Origin: Armatimonadota bacterium
GTDB lineage: Bacteria; Sysuimicrobiota; Sysuimicrobiia; Sysuimicrobiales; Humicultoraceae
Reading direction: 5' to 3'
DNA length: 38,296 nt
Assembly (NCBI GenBank): GCA_016869025.1
Contig: VGFA01000025.1
Coordinates: forward strand, 1-38,296
Shown: in pieces, positions 1-7,941 of the stretch
Layout: every line of letters starts with the position of its first letter
How positions within the stretch are numbered: the stretch's first letter is position 1
Position numbers and translations under genes: made by a program
Notes under the pieces: model-generated
Seen by the model: the letters and a program-made list of their open reading frames with translations, nothing else
Told to the model about the DNA's origin: nothing
The model's database searches: none

Positions 1-273
1 CAGTTTGATCTCTCCGCTCTCGAGAAGCCGCGTAGCGCCGCCGGCGTCCTGTGCCCACCCCTCGAAGAGCACCATCCCGATCACCGCGCCCCGCTGGGCC
101 CCGCACATGCGATCCCAGGTCACGGGCGGGCCGGAGTGCAGGACCATCCTGTCCTCCAGGCCGGGGATGACCTCTCCCGCCGGCAGGATGTCAACCAGGA
201 CCGGGTCCGCGGCGATGATGCGCTCCACGGCCTGTGCGTTCGCTGCGTCAATCGTCTGCTTGATGCTACTCAC
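1..273 (-). CDS. DUF1116/AllG-like protein (oxamate carbamoyltransferase subunit family), partial, N-terminal 91 codons
   Basis: The 5' part of a gene that runs off the left edge. The start is GTG at 273, with GAGGAG at 281-286 seven bases upstream, and the frame stays open to base 1. The product begins VSSIKQTIDAANAQAVERI, then has AADPVLVDILPAGEVIPGLEDRMVL in pieces and a GPPVTWDRMCG segment. The ANAQAVERI and ADPVLVD...VIPGL pattern is the start of the DUF1116 family. In E. coli that family includes AllG (YlbE), a subunit of the oxamate carbamoyltransferase used in anaerobic allantoin breakdown. The first 8 bp overlap the end of the upstream ABC ATPase gene, so translation is probably coupled. 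Family assignment rests on the N-terminal quarter only. Whether this protein acts on oxamate is inferred; the partner subunits (AllF/FdrA, AllH) and a carbamate kinase would have to lie outside the window. Confidence 0.72.
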   Translation of the reverse strand, partial: MSSIKQTIDAANAQAVERIIAADPVLVDILPAGEVIPGLEDRMVLHSGPPVTWDRMCGAQRGAVIGMVLFEGWAQDAGGATRLLESGEIKL

Positions 274-1264
274 CGTGAACCTCCTCAGCGCGATCGCCTT
301 CGATCAGATGGCATGCCACGTGCCGGTCCCCGCCCAGATGGCGCAGGGCGGGCATCTCGCGCGCGCACCGATCGAAGCCGTCCGGACACCTTCCGAAGAA
401 GCGGCAGACCGTCGGGCTGGGATCCACCGGACTCTGCGGTTCGCCCGGCAGGCGTATACGTTCTCTCTTGGCGTTTGGATCGAACGTGGGGATTGCCGAT
501 AGGAGCGCGCGGGTGTACGGATGGTTGGGGCGAGAGAACACCTCTGCGGTGGGCCCGACCTCCACGATCCTGCCCGCGTACATCACCAGGACCTGTTCCG
601 TGATCAGCCGGACCACGTTCAGGTCGTGGGATACGAAGAGGTAGGACATGCCCAAACGCCGGCGCAGTTCAGCCAGCAGGTGCAGGATGACCGCCTGCAC
701 CGAGACGTCCAGCGCGGAGGTGGGCTCGTCCAGGATCAGCAACCGTGGGGACACCGCGATGGCCCGCGCTATCCCGACCCGTTGCTGCTGCCCTCCTGAA
801 AGCTGGTGGGGATAGCGCCCGAGCAGTTCGCCCGGGAGTCGCACCAGATCGGCAACCTCGGCCACGCGGCCCTGCAGCAAACGCCGTTCGCTCACCCCTG
901 CCAGGTGGCGGATGGGATCGGCCACCGTGTCAAACGCGGTGAAGCGTGGGTTGAGACTGTCGGTGGGGTCCTGGAACACCATCTGTATCTTCGCCCGCTC
1001 GGGCCTGTACGCGAAGTGGGCGGATGGGATCGCGCCGATCTCCTGCCCCTCGAACCGTATCTCGCCGCTGGTGGGATCGAGCAGCCTGGTGACCAGGCGC
1101 ACCAGTGTGGACTTGCCGCAGCCCGATTCACCCACCAGCCCGACGGACTCGCCTGCCCGCAGCGAGAACCCGACGCGGTCCACCGCGTGGACCATGCTTC
1201 GGGTGCCGCGCACCGGAAAGCGCTTGGACAGGTCGCGTACTGAAAGGATCGATGGTGCCGGCAT
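266..1264 (-). CDS. Oligopeptide/dipeptide-type ABC transporter ATP-binding protein (OppF/DppF family)
   Basis: The second ATPase of a peptide/nickel/amide-type ABC importer; 332 aa, normal for OppF/DppF. Walker A (GESGCGKST) is at about residues 45-53, followed by a Q-loop (FQDPTDSLNP), the signature LSGGQQQR, Walker B (LLILDEPTSALD) and the H-loop (VSHD). The C-terminal oligo_HPY region keeps four cysteines (CRFFGRC, RC, AC), as in family members that carry an iron-sulfur cluster. The start is ATG 1264, which shares one base with the stop of the preceding ATPase gene (TAATG). A longer in-frame reading to 1375 is rejected because it only adds an Arg-rich shadow of the upstream gene. The gene works with the adjacent permeases and binding protein. 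Substrate cannot be read from the sequence; the operon context points to a nitrogenous small molecule or peptide. Confidence 0.93.
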   Translation of the reverse strand: MPAPSILSVRDLSKRFPVRGTRSMVHAVDRVGFSLRAGESVGLVGESGCGKSTLVRLVTRLLDPTSGEIRFEGQEIGAIPSAHFAYRPERAKIQMVFQDPTDSLNPRFTAFDTVADPIRHLAGVSERRLLQGRVAEVADLVRLPGELLGRYPHQLSGGQQQRVGIARAIAVSPRLLILDEPTSALDVSVQAVILHLLAELRRRLGMSYLFVSHDLNVVRLITEQVLVMYAGRIVEVGPTAEVFSRPNHPYTRALLSAIPTFDPNAKRERIRLPGEPQSPVDPSPTVCRFFGRCPDGFDRCAREMPALRHLGGDRHVACHLIEGDRAEEVHGE

Positions 1265-2238
1265 TACAGGGGCCTCCGACAGGCCACGACGTGATCGGGC
1301 CCGACCACGACGCGAGGGAGCGGCGGCTGATCGCACTCGGGCGCAGCCCGATCGCACCTGAAGCGGAACCGGCACGGCGGAAGCTGGGCGCGGAAGTCGG
1401 GAATGGTGCCCGGTATGGTTACCAGATCCGAGAGGCCCACCGACGGCCGCGGCGAGGAGGCAATGAGCTTCGCCGTGTAGGGATGCCGCGGCGCCGCCAG
1501 CAGGGCTGCGGTCGGCGCCGTCTCGACAACGTGGCCCGCGTGCATCACGACGACGCGGTCGGCCCGTTCACCCAGGAGCCCCAGATCGTGCGAGATGAGA
1601 AGCGTCGCCATGTCGCTTCGGCGTGCCAGGTCTCCGATGAGCTCCAGCACCGCCGCTTGTGTGCACACGTCAAGGCCCGTGGCCGGCTCGTCGGCGATCA
1701 ACAGCGAGGGCGAGCACGCCACGGCCATGGCGATCATGACGCGCTGGCACATCCCACCGGAAAGCTCAAAAGGGAAGGCGCCGTAGACGCGCCCTGGGTC
1801 AGGTATCTGCACCCCGGCGAGCAGATCGAGAGTCCGGGACCGGGCCGCGGCCGGTTGAAGGTCGGTGTGGTGCCGGATGACGTCCTCGATCTGCCAGCCC
1901 ACGGGCCGGATTGGGTTGAGTGCGGCACGCGCCTGCTGAAATGTCATGGAGATCTCACTGCCGCGGTGGCGGCGAAGCGTACGTTCGTCCGCAGCAAGCA
2001 GGTCGGTTCCCTTGAAAATCACGCGTCCGGCCGTGACCCGCGCGGTCGGAGGAAGCACGCCCATGATCGCGAGCGCCGTGATGCTCTTGCCCGACCCGCT
2101 CTCGCCTACCAGGCCTACCGTTTCGCCCCACCCCACGGTGAATCCCACGCCGTCCAGCACCCTGACCGTCCCGTCGCGCGCGCGGAACTCTAGCGACAGA
2201 TCTTCGACCGAGAGCAGCGGTCCTGCGCCCCGCATCAC
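1264..2238 (-). CDS. Oligopeptide/dipeptide-type ABC transporter ATP-binding protein (OppD/DppD family)
   Basis: The first ATPase of the importer; 324 aa, with a cytoplasmic nucleotide-binding domain. Visible motifs are Walker A (GESGSGKSI), a Q-loop (TFQQARAALNPI), the signature LSGGMCQRVMIA, Walker B (LLIADEPATGLD), the switch His (ISHDLG) and a C-terminal oligo_HPY tail with cysteines (CRFRFRC, EC, AC). The LSGGMCQR variant is normal for OppD-type proteins. The gene starts at ATG 2238, overlapping the permease stop by 4 bp (ATGA), and ends one base into the next ATPase gene. Two different ATPases, OppD then OppF type, are the rule for this transporter family. Confidence 0.93.
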   Translation of the reverse strand: MMRGAGPLLSVEDLSLEFRARDGTVRVLDGVGFTVGWGETVGLVGESGSGKSITALAIMGVLPPTARVTAGRVIFKGTDLLAADERTLRRHRGSEISMTFQQARAALNPIRPVGWQIEDVIRHHTDLQPAAARSRTLDLLAGVQIPDPGRVYGAFPFELSGGMCQRVMIAMAVACSPSLLIADEPATGLDVCTQAAVLELIGDLARRSDMATLLISHDLGLLGERADRVVVMHAGHVVETAPTAALLAAPRHPYTAKLIASSPRPSVGLSDLVTIPGTIPDFRAQLPPCRFRFRCDRAAPECDQPPLPRVVVGPDHVVACRRPL

Positions 2239-3092
2239 GAGCGCCTCCGAGGATCAATGAGGTCACGCAGGCCGTCGCCCATCAGGTTGAACGAAAGCAC
2301 GGCGAGCATCAGGGCGATCCCTGGAAAGGTCGAAACCCACCACTCGCCCGACATCATAAACGCCGATCCATCGGACACCATGATGCCCCACTCCGCGGTC
2401 GGGGGCCGTACGCCGAGCCCTATGAACGACAGTCCGGCCGCGCTGAGGATCGCCCAGCCCATGTTCATCGAGGCCTGGACGATCAGCGTGGGCAGGCAGT
2501 TGGGGTAGATGTGAACGGCGAGAATCCGCCCCGGTGTGTTGCCGGCAAGGCGCGCCGCCTCGACGTATCCGGCGTTGCGGCGGACGTTCACCTCGGCGCG
2601 GGCGATCCGCGCATACGAGGGGAAGTTGATGAGGGCCACCGTGAGCACGATGTTCACCACAGAGGTCCCGACCGCGGCCATGATCCCCATGGCCAGCACG
2701 AAGAGCGGAAACGCCATGATCGTGTCCACGATGCGAGTCACGATCCGTTCGGTCCAGCCGCCGTAGAAACCGGCGGAAGCTCCTGCCGCGCTCCCGGCCG
2801 CGAAGGACAGGGTGACCGCGGATATCGCGATGAGCAGGTCGAGGCGCGTCGCCACGATCACCCGGCTCAGGATGTCCCTGCCGAGGTTATCGGTGCCGAA
2901 CCAGTGCGTGGCCGATGGAGGGGCCAGCCGCGGCCCGACAGCGGTCGCAAGCGGATCATACGGTGCGATCCAATGGCCGAAGAGGGCCAGCGTGACAAGC
3001 CCCGCGAGCATCAGAAACGCGCCAAAGGTCAGTGGGTTCCCGAGCACCACGTATCGGCCCGCTCTGGCCAGACGGAGAACGGCTGCACTCAT
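2235..3092 (-). CDS. ABC transporter permease, DppC/OppC family
   Basis: An inner-membrane permease of 285 aa with about six hydrophobic segments. An N-terminal membrane segment is followed by the DppC hallmark HWFGTDNLGRDILSR at about residues 63-77. The cytoplasmic EAA loop that docks onto the ATPases is visible as YVEAARLAGNTPGRIL. The LSFIGLGVRPPTAEWG segment and the C-terminal SFNLMGDGLRDLIDPR are also typical of the family. The start ATG 3092 overlaps the stop of the DppB-type gene by 4 bp, and the stop overlaps the ATPase start by 4 bp. It pairs with the adjacent DppB-type protein as the transmembrane channel. Confidence 0.93.
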   Translation of the reverse strand: MSAAVLRLARAGRYVVLGNPLTFGAFLMLAGLVTLALFGHWIAPYDPLATAVGPRLAPPSATHWFGTDNLGRDILSRVIVATRLDLLIAISAVTLSFAAGSAAGASAGFYGGWTERIVTRIVDTIMAFPLFVLAMGIMAAVGTSVVNIVLTVALINFPSYARIARAEVNVRRNAGYVEAARLAGNTPGRILAVHIYPNCLPTLIVQASMNMGWAILSAAGLSFIGLGVRPPTAEWGIMVSDGSAFMMSGEWWVSTFPGIALMLAVLSFNLMGDGLRDLIDPRRRS

Positions 3093-4114
3093 GACTCGAT
3101 CTGCACCCGGGGGTCTATCACTCCGTAGAGCAGATCGATCAGGAGGTTGAGCATTACGTACACCAGCGCCATCGTGAGAACGAACCCCTGCACGGGCGCG
3201 TAATCGGACGCGATGACGGCTTCCAGGGCGTATGCGCCTATGCCCGGCCAGGCGTAGATCTTCTCGACCACGACGCTTACCCCCAACAAGAAGGAGAGGA
3301 CCAGGCCCAGGGTCGTGACGACCGGCAGCATCGCGTTGCGGAGCGCGTAAACGTACAGAACCGTCCGCGGCGCGAGACCGTTGGCTCGTGCCGTGCGTAC
3401 GAAGTCGCTGGCCAGGACGCCCAGCATCGCCCCGCGCGTCATCCTGGTGATCGGCGCGAGGGCTGCCAGGCCCAGCGTCATCGTGGGAAGGATCAGTTGC
3501 TTGGCCGCCGACAGGAATAGCCCGGGGTCTCGTGCCAGCAGGCTGTCAATCAGGTACGCTCCGGTGACCGTCTCCGGTGGTGTCCTGAATACCTCCAGAC
3601 GACCCAGAGGCGGCGGTGCCCATCCCAGCAAGTAGTAGAGAACATAGACAAGTACCAGGCCGGTGAAGAACACGGGGAGCGAGTTGCCCGTGGTGGCCAG
3701 CAGGCGGGTCACGTGATCCACCCCGGAACCGGGCCGTGTTGCGGCGAGTACCCCGAGTGGCAGCGCCAGCGCCAGCGCGAGCAGAAGGCCGCAGGTAGCC
3801 AGCTCCAGCGATGCCGGCAGCCGGGCGCGCAGGTCTGCCACGACCGGCTGGCCGGTAGTCAGCGAATGGCCCAGGTCGCCCCGGGCCAGGTCGCGTATGT
3901 ACAGCACGAACTGCTCTGGCAGACTACGGTTGAGACCCAGCTTGGTGCGGATCTCTTCGATCGCCTGGGGAGTGGCGGCCGGCCCCGCGAAGTACGCGGC
4001 GGGATCACCTGGCAGCGCGCGGTTCAACAGGAAGGTGACGACGATCACCCCTACCACGCCCGGGAGCGCGGTGGCCAGCCGCCTGCCTACCATTCTCAGG
4101 GACGGACTGCTCAC
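3089..4114 (-). CDS. ABC transporter permease, DppB/OppB family
   Basis: An inner-membrane permease of 341 aa. An N-terminal hydrophobic helix is followed by the family motif NRALPGDPAAYFAGP, a long extracytoplasmic region and five further membrane helices. The EAA-type loop is present around DFVRTARANGLAPRTVLYVYALRNAMLP, given here only as a landmark, and the ends KIYAWPGIGAYALEA and DLLYGVIDPR are characteristic. The chosen start is GTG 4114, one base after the binding-protein stop (4116-4118). ATG 4093 is an alternative that would remove seven residues. The gene forms the permease pair with the following DppC-type gene. Confidence 0.92.
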   Translation of the reverse strand: MSSPSLRMVGRRLATALPGVVGVIVVTFLLNRALPGDPAAYFAGPAATPQAIEEIRTKLGLNRSLPEQFVLYIRDLARGDLGHSLTTGQPVVADLRARLPASLELATCGLLLALALALPLGVLAATRPGSGVDHVTRLLATTGNSLPVFFTGLVLVYVLYYLLGWAPPPLGRLEVFRTPPETVTGAYLIDSLLARDPGLFLSAAKQLILPTMTLGLAALAPITRMTRGAMLGVLASDFVRTARANGLAPRTVLYVYALRNAMLPVVTTLGLVLSFLLGVSVVVEKIYAWPGIGAYALEAVIASDYAPVQGFVLTMALVYVMLNLLIDLLYGVIDPRVQIES

Positions 4115-4115
4115 G

Positions 4116-5726
4116 TCAGTTCTTCACCAGCGAGCGGAAATCAATCTGGCGGTGGAACCAGTATGTGTACCCCGAGATGCTCTTCTGCATCGCCACATCC
4201 ATGGAAGGCTGGAAGAGCGGCAGAATGGGCACGTCCCGGAGAGCGACATTGATGAATTCCCTCACCTGCTCGGCGTACCGCTTCTGGTCCGTCTCGAACC
4301 GCGCCACGTCTATGAGCTTGTCCATCTCAGGGCTCTGGTACGAGCTGGTGTTGAACGCGGAGTTCTGACTGTGCAACACCCACAGGTAGAAGTACTCGGG
4401 GTAGTTGAGCCAGCCGCTGAACACGTTGAGTATCACCGGCAGGTCCTTCCGAAGCAACGCTCCTCGCCAGACCGCGCCCGGGACCTTGTTGATCGTCGCG
4501 TTGATTCCTATGAGGCGCAGCGCTTCCTGCAGCAGGATCGCCATCGGCTCATTGGTAGCGGCAAAGCCCGCGTTGAAGGAGAGCGTGGTGTCAAAGCCGT
4601 TGGGGAACCCAGACTGGGCCATCAGGGCCTTGGCCTTTGACAGGTTCTGCATCGTGTAGGGGGACATCTTGGGATCGTACCCAAACGTGTTGCTCGCAAC
4701 TGGGGTGACGAGTGGCGCCGACCGGCCGAACGTCGCCGCCTCCACGATCCTCTTGCGCGGCAGGGCGTAGGCAACCGCCTGCCGGACGCGGACGTCGCTG
4801 AACGGTGGGTGCTTGGCGTTCAGCCCCACGTACATCATCGCGTTCTCCACAGGCGTGCCGATGACCGTCAGGTTCCCCTGCCTGGCCAGCTCGACGAAGT
4901 CGCGGGCTGGCAGGTCGAGCACTATGTCGGCGTCGCCGCGTTCGATCAGGGCACGCCGGCTGCCGGCCGATGGCACCTCGCGCACCACCACTCGCCTGAT
5001 CTTGGGCAGGGGGCCGGACTTCCAGTCGTCGTTGCGCACATACACGGTCTCCTGGCCGGGCCGCCACGATTCCACCTTATAGGCGCCGCCGCCGGCGGTG
5101 TTGTTCCGCAGCCATGCCATCGCCCACAGGTCGGTGGGCGTCGCGTGCCGCTTTGCTAGGGTGGAGTTGAAGATGACGGGCACCGGCACTGCCAGGTTCG
5201 GCAGCGTCAGCTTGTCCTTCCTCAGGAAGTTGATGCGGAACGAGTGGTCGCTCAACACCACGAACTGTTCGGGCTTCTCCAGGCTGCCGGCATTCATCTG
5301 AAACGTCGGAAAGCCGCCGACGGTCACGGCGCGGTCAAAGGACCACTTGACGTCGTGGGCCGTGACCGGTGTGCCGTCGTGGAACCTGGCGTCCTTTCGC
5401 AGCACGAACGTGACGGACGTGCCGTCCGAGGACAGCCACCAACGCTGCGCCAGCTCGGGTTCGAGCTTGGTGTAGTCGTACGACACGGAGCCGTCGGGCA
5501 TGGTCTTCTTGCCGTAGGTCAGCAGCCGGTCGTAGACGTTCCATGTCACACCGTAGACCTGGAAGTTGGCCCCAACGCCGTGAATGTCCATGCTGTAGGG
5601 CCCGCCCTCGGTCACGACGAGCAGTGTGTCAGAGCGGTCCTGGCTGAAAGAAGGTATCGCCATGGCCGTTGAAATCAGCAGCGCGATAGCCGACAGAATT
5701 GCTGCCTTCCACCATTGAGGTCTCAT
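4116..5726 (-). CDS. Extracellular solute-binding protein, family 5 (peptide/nickel/amide type)
   Basis: The periplasmic or surface-anchored binding protein of the importer; 536 aa, usual for SBP family 5. A signal peptide occupies about residues 1-30 (basic start MRPQWWK, hydrophobic core, then SFSQ). The mature N-terminus TLLVVTEGGPYSMDIHG and the block LEPELAQRWWLSSDGTSVTF, then LRKDARFHDGTPVTAHDVKWSFDR, are the classical family signature, followed by DVRVRQAVAYALPRKRI. The start is ATG 5726, with AGGAGG at 5733-5738 six bases upstream; a longer reading to 5765 would run through the Shine-Dalgarno site. The stop is one base before the DppB-type start. The ligand is unknown: family members bind peptides, nickel, oligosaccharides or amides. 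Confidence 0.93.
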   Translation of the reverse strand: MRPQWWKAAILSAIALLISTAMAIPSFSQDRSDTLLVVTEGGPYSMDIHGVGANFQVYGVTWNVYDRLLTYGKKTMPDGSVSYDYTKLEPELAQRWWLSSDGTSVTFVLRKDARFHDGTPVTAHDVKWSFDRAVTVGGFPTFQMNAGSLEKPEQFVVLSDHSFRINFLRKDKLTLPNLAVPVPVIFNSTLAKRHATPTDLWAMAWLRNNTAGGGAYKVESWRPGQETVYVRNDDWKSGPLPKIRRVVVREVPSAGSRRALIERGDADIVLDLPARDFVELARQGNLTVIGTPVENAMMYVGLNAKHPPFSDVRVRQAVAYALPRKRIVEAATFGRSAPLVTPVASNTFGYDPKMSPYTMQNLSKAKALMAQSGFPNGFDTTLSFNAGFAATNEPMAILLQEALRLIGINATINKVPGAVWRGALLRKDLPVILNVFSGWLNYPEYFYLWVLHSQNSAFNTSSYQSPEMDKLIDVARFETDQKRYAEQVREFINVALRDVPILPLFQPSMDVAMQKSISGYTYWFHRQIDFRSLVKN

Positions 5727-5761
5727 CGCTGTCCTCCTGTCTTGTGCGTTTTGCCGAGCCA

Positions 5762-7210
5762 TCATCTTGCCCCCTTCAGAGAATCGGCTTCAGACTCGTT
5801 GGGCGGGGCCGCGCCCGCCTCCGGATGGGCCCGCAGGATCCACAGGCGCATCAGGGTTACGTACAGAACGACCGCAACCGGCACCGATACTAGCCAGGAG
5901 TACCGCAGCCAGACAATCCCCAGCACGGAGGCGATTCCGTGGGCCAGGTATGCCGCCGGGTTGAAGCCGCCGCCATACGCGTATGGTCCATCGCGACGGT
6001 AGAGCGCGGGGACGTTCAGCCGACGTCCGCGGACGAGGTAGTAGTCCGCAAGCATCACGCCGGCCACGGGCGAGAGGGCCGCTCCGACCGCGGGCAGGTA
6101 CGTGAGAAACGCGTTGACCAGGCGCCACGGCATCACCGAGACGAGGCCGATTGCCCCGCCGGCGAGAACCCCGTGGGCAAAGCTCATTCGGGGCGCGAAC
6201 AGGCTGCTGAGGACGTATCCGGGAGCATACAGGTTTGCGGCCACGTTGGTGCTCAACTGCGCCAGCAGGATGATTAGCAACCCGACCAGTACCATCACGC
6301 CGCCCAGCGCAGCACCAATTGCCTCCACCGGGTTGCCGTGGCCTGTGAACACTTTCCCCAGATAGCCCACGGTGGCGAAGAGCATCATGCCCAGCGTGAG
6401 GCCGGGGAGCTGTCCCAGGAGGCTGTGGCGGTTGCGGTGGAGGAATCCCCGGGCGCCGGGCGGGGTCTTCACGAAGCGGGTGAAGTCCGGGATGTTGTCC
6501 GCGACTGTGATCCAGTAGGACAGGTTCGCCGTCACCGCTACCCAGAACGGGATGGGGGTTGCTATCGGGAATGAGGCGACCTTGTCCCATCCGTGCTGAG
6601 ATCCCAGCAGGTAGACCACCACGGCCGAGAGCACCAGGAGGGCCGGCGCCGCGAAGTTCTCCACTTGCCTTATGCCGTGGATTCCGCGCATCGTGATCAG
6701 TATCTGGAGCGCACCGAACGACCAGTACCACAGCGGCCAGTTGGAGTACCCAGTGAGCAGTCTCACGGACATGTCTATTGCCGTGGCGCCGAAGTAGGTC
6801 TGGATCGCGAACCAGCAGACCGCAACGCCGGCCCGCAGCAGGGACGGCGCCCAGGCACCCCATATGCCGTACGGCGCGCGCAGGTATACGGCATAGGTCA
6901 CACCGTGCTGGATGCCGATGTCGCCGTTGAGCACGGATACAACCCCAACGACGAGGTTGCCCAGGGCGATGGCCGCGAGCGCGTCTGTGAGCGACAGCCT
7001 TCCAGCGAACGACGCCCCCAGCAGGAAGACGCCCATTTGGGCGACCATGCCGAACCAGAGCCAGACGAAGTCCGTCCAGCCGATTACCCGCTGGGCGGGC
7101 CGCGTGGGCAGGATGTCACGGTGCGCAAGGGACCACTCTGCGCGGGGAGGTGCAGCGGCGGCCACGCCCTCCGCGGTTATGGTCTTTGCGGTTAGGGTCT
7201 CTATGGTCAC
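5762..7210 (-). CDS. NCS1-family nucleobase/hydantoin/allantoin-type cation symporter
   Basis: An inner-membrane secondary transporter of 482 aa with about 12 hydrophobic helices. After a soluble N-terminus (about 40 residues) comes GWTDFVWLWFGMVAQMG. In helix 3 a W133-x3-Q137 pair (CWFAIQTYFG) matches the substrate-stacking Trp and Gln of the hydantoin transporter Mhp1. A second Trp is present at about 233 just before DNIPDFTRFVK, the most conserved NCS1 motif, and an Asn lies in QLSTNVAANLYAPG. The start is GTG 7210 inside a GTGA overlap with the amidohydrolase stop; a longer reading to 7423 is a shadow. Known substrates of the family are purines, pyrimidines, allantoin and hydantoins. Coupling to a biuret-hydrolase-like gene suggests a ureide-like substrate (inferred). 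Confidence 0.93.
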   Translation of the reverse strand: MTIETLTAKTITAEGVAAAAPPRAEWSLAHRDILPTRPAQRVIGWTDFVWLWFGMVAQMGVFLLGASFAGRLSLTDALAAIALGNLVVGVVSVLNGDIGIQHGVTYAVYLRAPYGIWGAWAPSLLRAGVAVCWFAIQTYFGATAIDMSVRLLTGYSNWPLWYWSFGALQILITMRGIHGIRQVENFAAPALLVLSAVVVYLLGSQHGWDKVASFPIATPIPFWVAVTANLSYWITVADNIPDFTRFVKTPPGARGFLHRNRHSLLGQLPGLTLGMMLFATVGYLGKVFTGHGNPVEAIGAALGGVMVLVGLLIILLAQLSTNVAANLYAPGYVLSSLFAPRMSFAHGVLAGGAIGLVSVMPWRLVNAFLTYLPAVGAALSPVAGVMLADYYLVRGRRLNVPALYRRDGPYAYGGGFNPAAYLAHGIASVLGIVWLRYSWLVSVPVAVVLYVTLMRLWILRAHPEAGAAPPNESEADSLKGAR

Positions 7211-7911
7211 GCGGGCTCCTCGACGCCCGATACGGCCCCGGCCTCCCCCAGCGCTCCCAAGAGGGCCGCTGAGGAAGACACCCATCCAAAGATCCCGCCC
7301 TGCGCCTTGATCATCCTGATCCCGGCTTCGTGGAACTCGGGGAAGTACGATGCCACGCAGTCCTCCAGCACGAGGCACTCGAAGCCCCGGTCGTTGGCTT
7401 CGCGCACGGTGGTGTGTACGCACACCTCGGTTGTGACCCCGGTCACGATCAGGCTCCGGATGCCGCGCTCCCGGAGAAGCAGATCCAGGCCGGTCGCGTA
7501 GAAAGACCCTTTGCCCGGCTTGTCTATTACGGGTTCGCCGGGGGCCGGGACAAGCTCGGGGATGATCTCGTGCCCGGGCTCGCCCCGGATGAGTACCCGG
7601 CCCATCGGACCGGCATCCCCAATCCCAGTCTTCAAGTGTCCCCGTGCCTTCTTTGTGGGCGGCAGGTCGCTCAGGTCGGGGAGGTGCCCTTCCCTTGTGT
7701 GGATGACCGTCATGCCGCGGGCGCGAAACGCGTCCAGCACGCGGCGGGTCGGAGCGATGGCCCTACGCAGAAGGGCCACATCGTTTCCAAGCATCTCGCC
7801 GAATCCGCCCGGCTGTAGGAAGTCGCGCTGCATGTCGACGACCAGCAGCGCAGTCGCGTCCGGCTCGAACTCGAACGGGTAGGGCTCCGCGTCAACGCGC
7901 ACCCACGACAT
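7207..7911 (-). CDS. Isochorismatase-like cysteine amidohydrolase, close to biuret/triuret hydrolases
   Basis: A cytoplasmic amidohydrolase of 234 aa. The isochorismatase-fold triad is intact: Asp26 in LLVVDMQRDF, Lys131 in DKPGKGSF and Cys164 in TGVTTEVCVHTT. The spacing between these residues nearly equals that recalled for Rhizobium biuret hydrolase (D36, K142, C175). The segments HTREGHLPDLSDLP, GDAGPMGRVLIRGEPG and REANDRGFECLVLEDC also look like biuret/triuret hydrolases rather than nicotinamidases. Expected chemistry is hydrolysis of an amide or ureido C-N bond with release of ammonia. The start ATG 7911 has GAGGGG five bases upstream; ATG 7938 has poor spacing. The stop overlaps the NCS1 permease start by 4 bp, which fits an import-then-hydrolyse unit. 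Ureidoacrylate or N-carbamoyl amine hydrolase remains possible. Confidence 0.85.
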   Translation of the reverse strand: MSWVRVDAEPYPFEFEPDATALLVVDMQRDFLQPGGFGEMLGNDVALLRRAIAPTRRVLDAFRARGMTVIHTREGHLPDLSDLPPTKKARGHLKTGIGDAGPMGRVLIRGEPGHEIIPELVPAPGEPVIDKPGKGSFYATGLDLLLRERGIRSLIVTGVTTEVCVHTTVREANDRGFECLVLEDCVASYFPEFHEAGIRMIKAQGGIFGWVSSSAALLGALGEAGAVSGVEEPA

Positions 7912-7941
7912 CTGTCCCCTCGTTTCTCTATGGTGCATTCC

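Noticed and set aside
1-603. Plus-strand open frames at the left edge (5-502 and 136-603)
   Set aside because: They are antisense to the DUF1116 and ABC ATPase genes and show no domain features.
5762-7423. A longer NCS1 permease starting at 7423
   Set aside because: The first 71 residues are an Arg/Gly-rich shadow of the amidohydrolase gene; GTG 7210 with a 4-bp overlap gives the normal family start.
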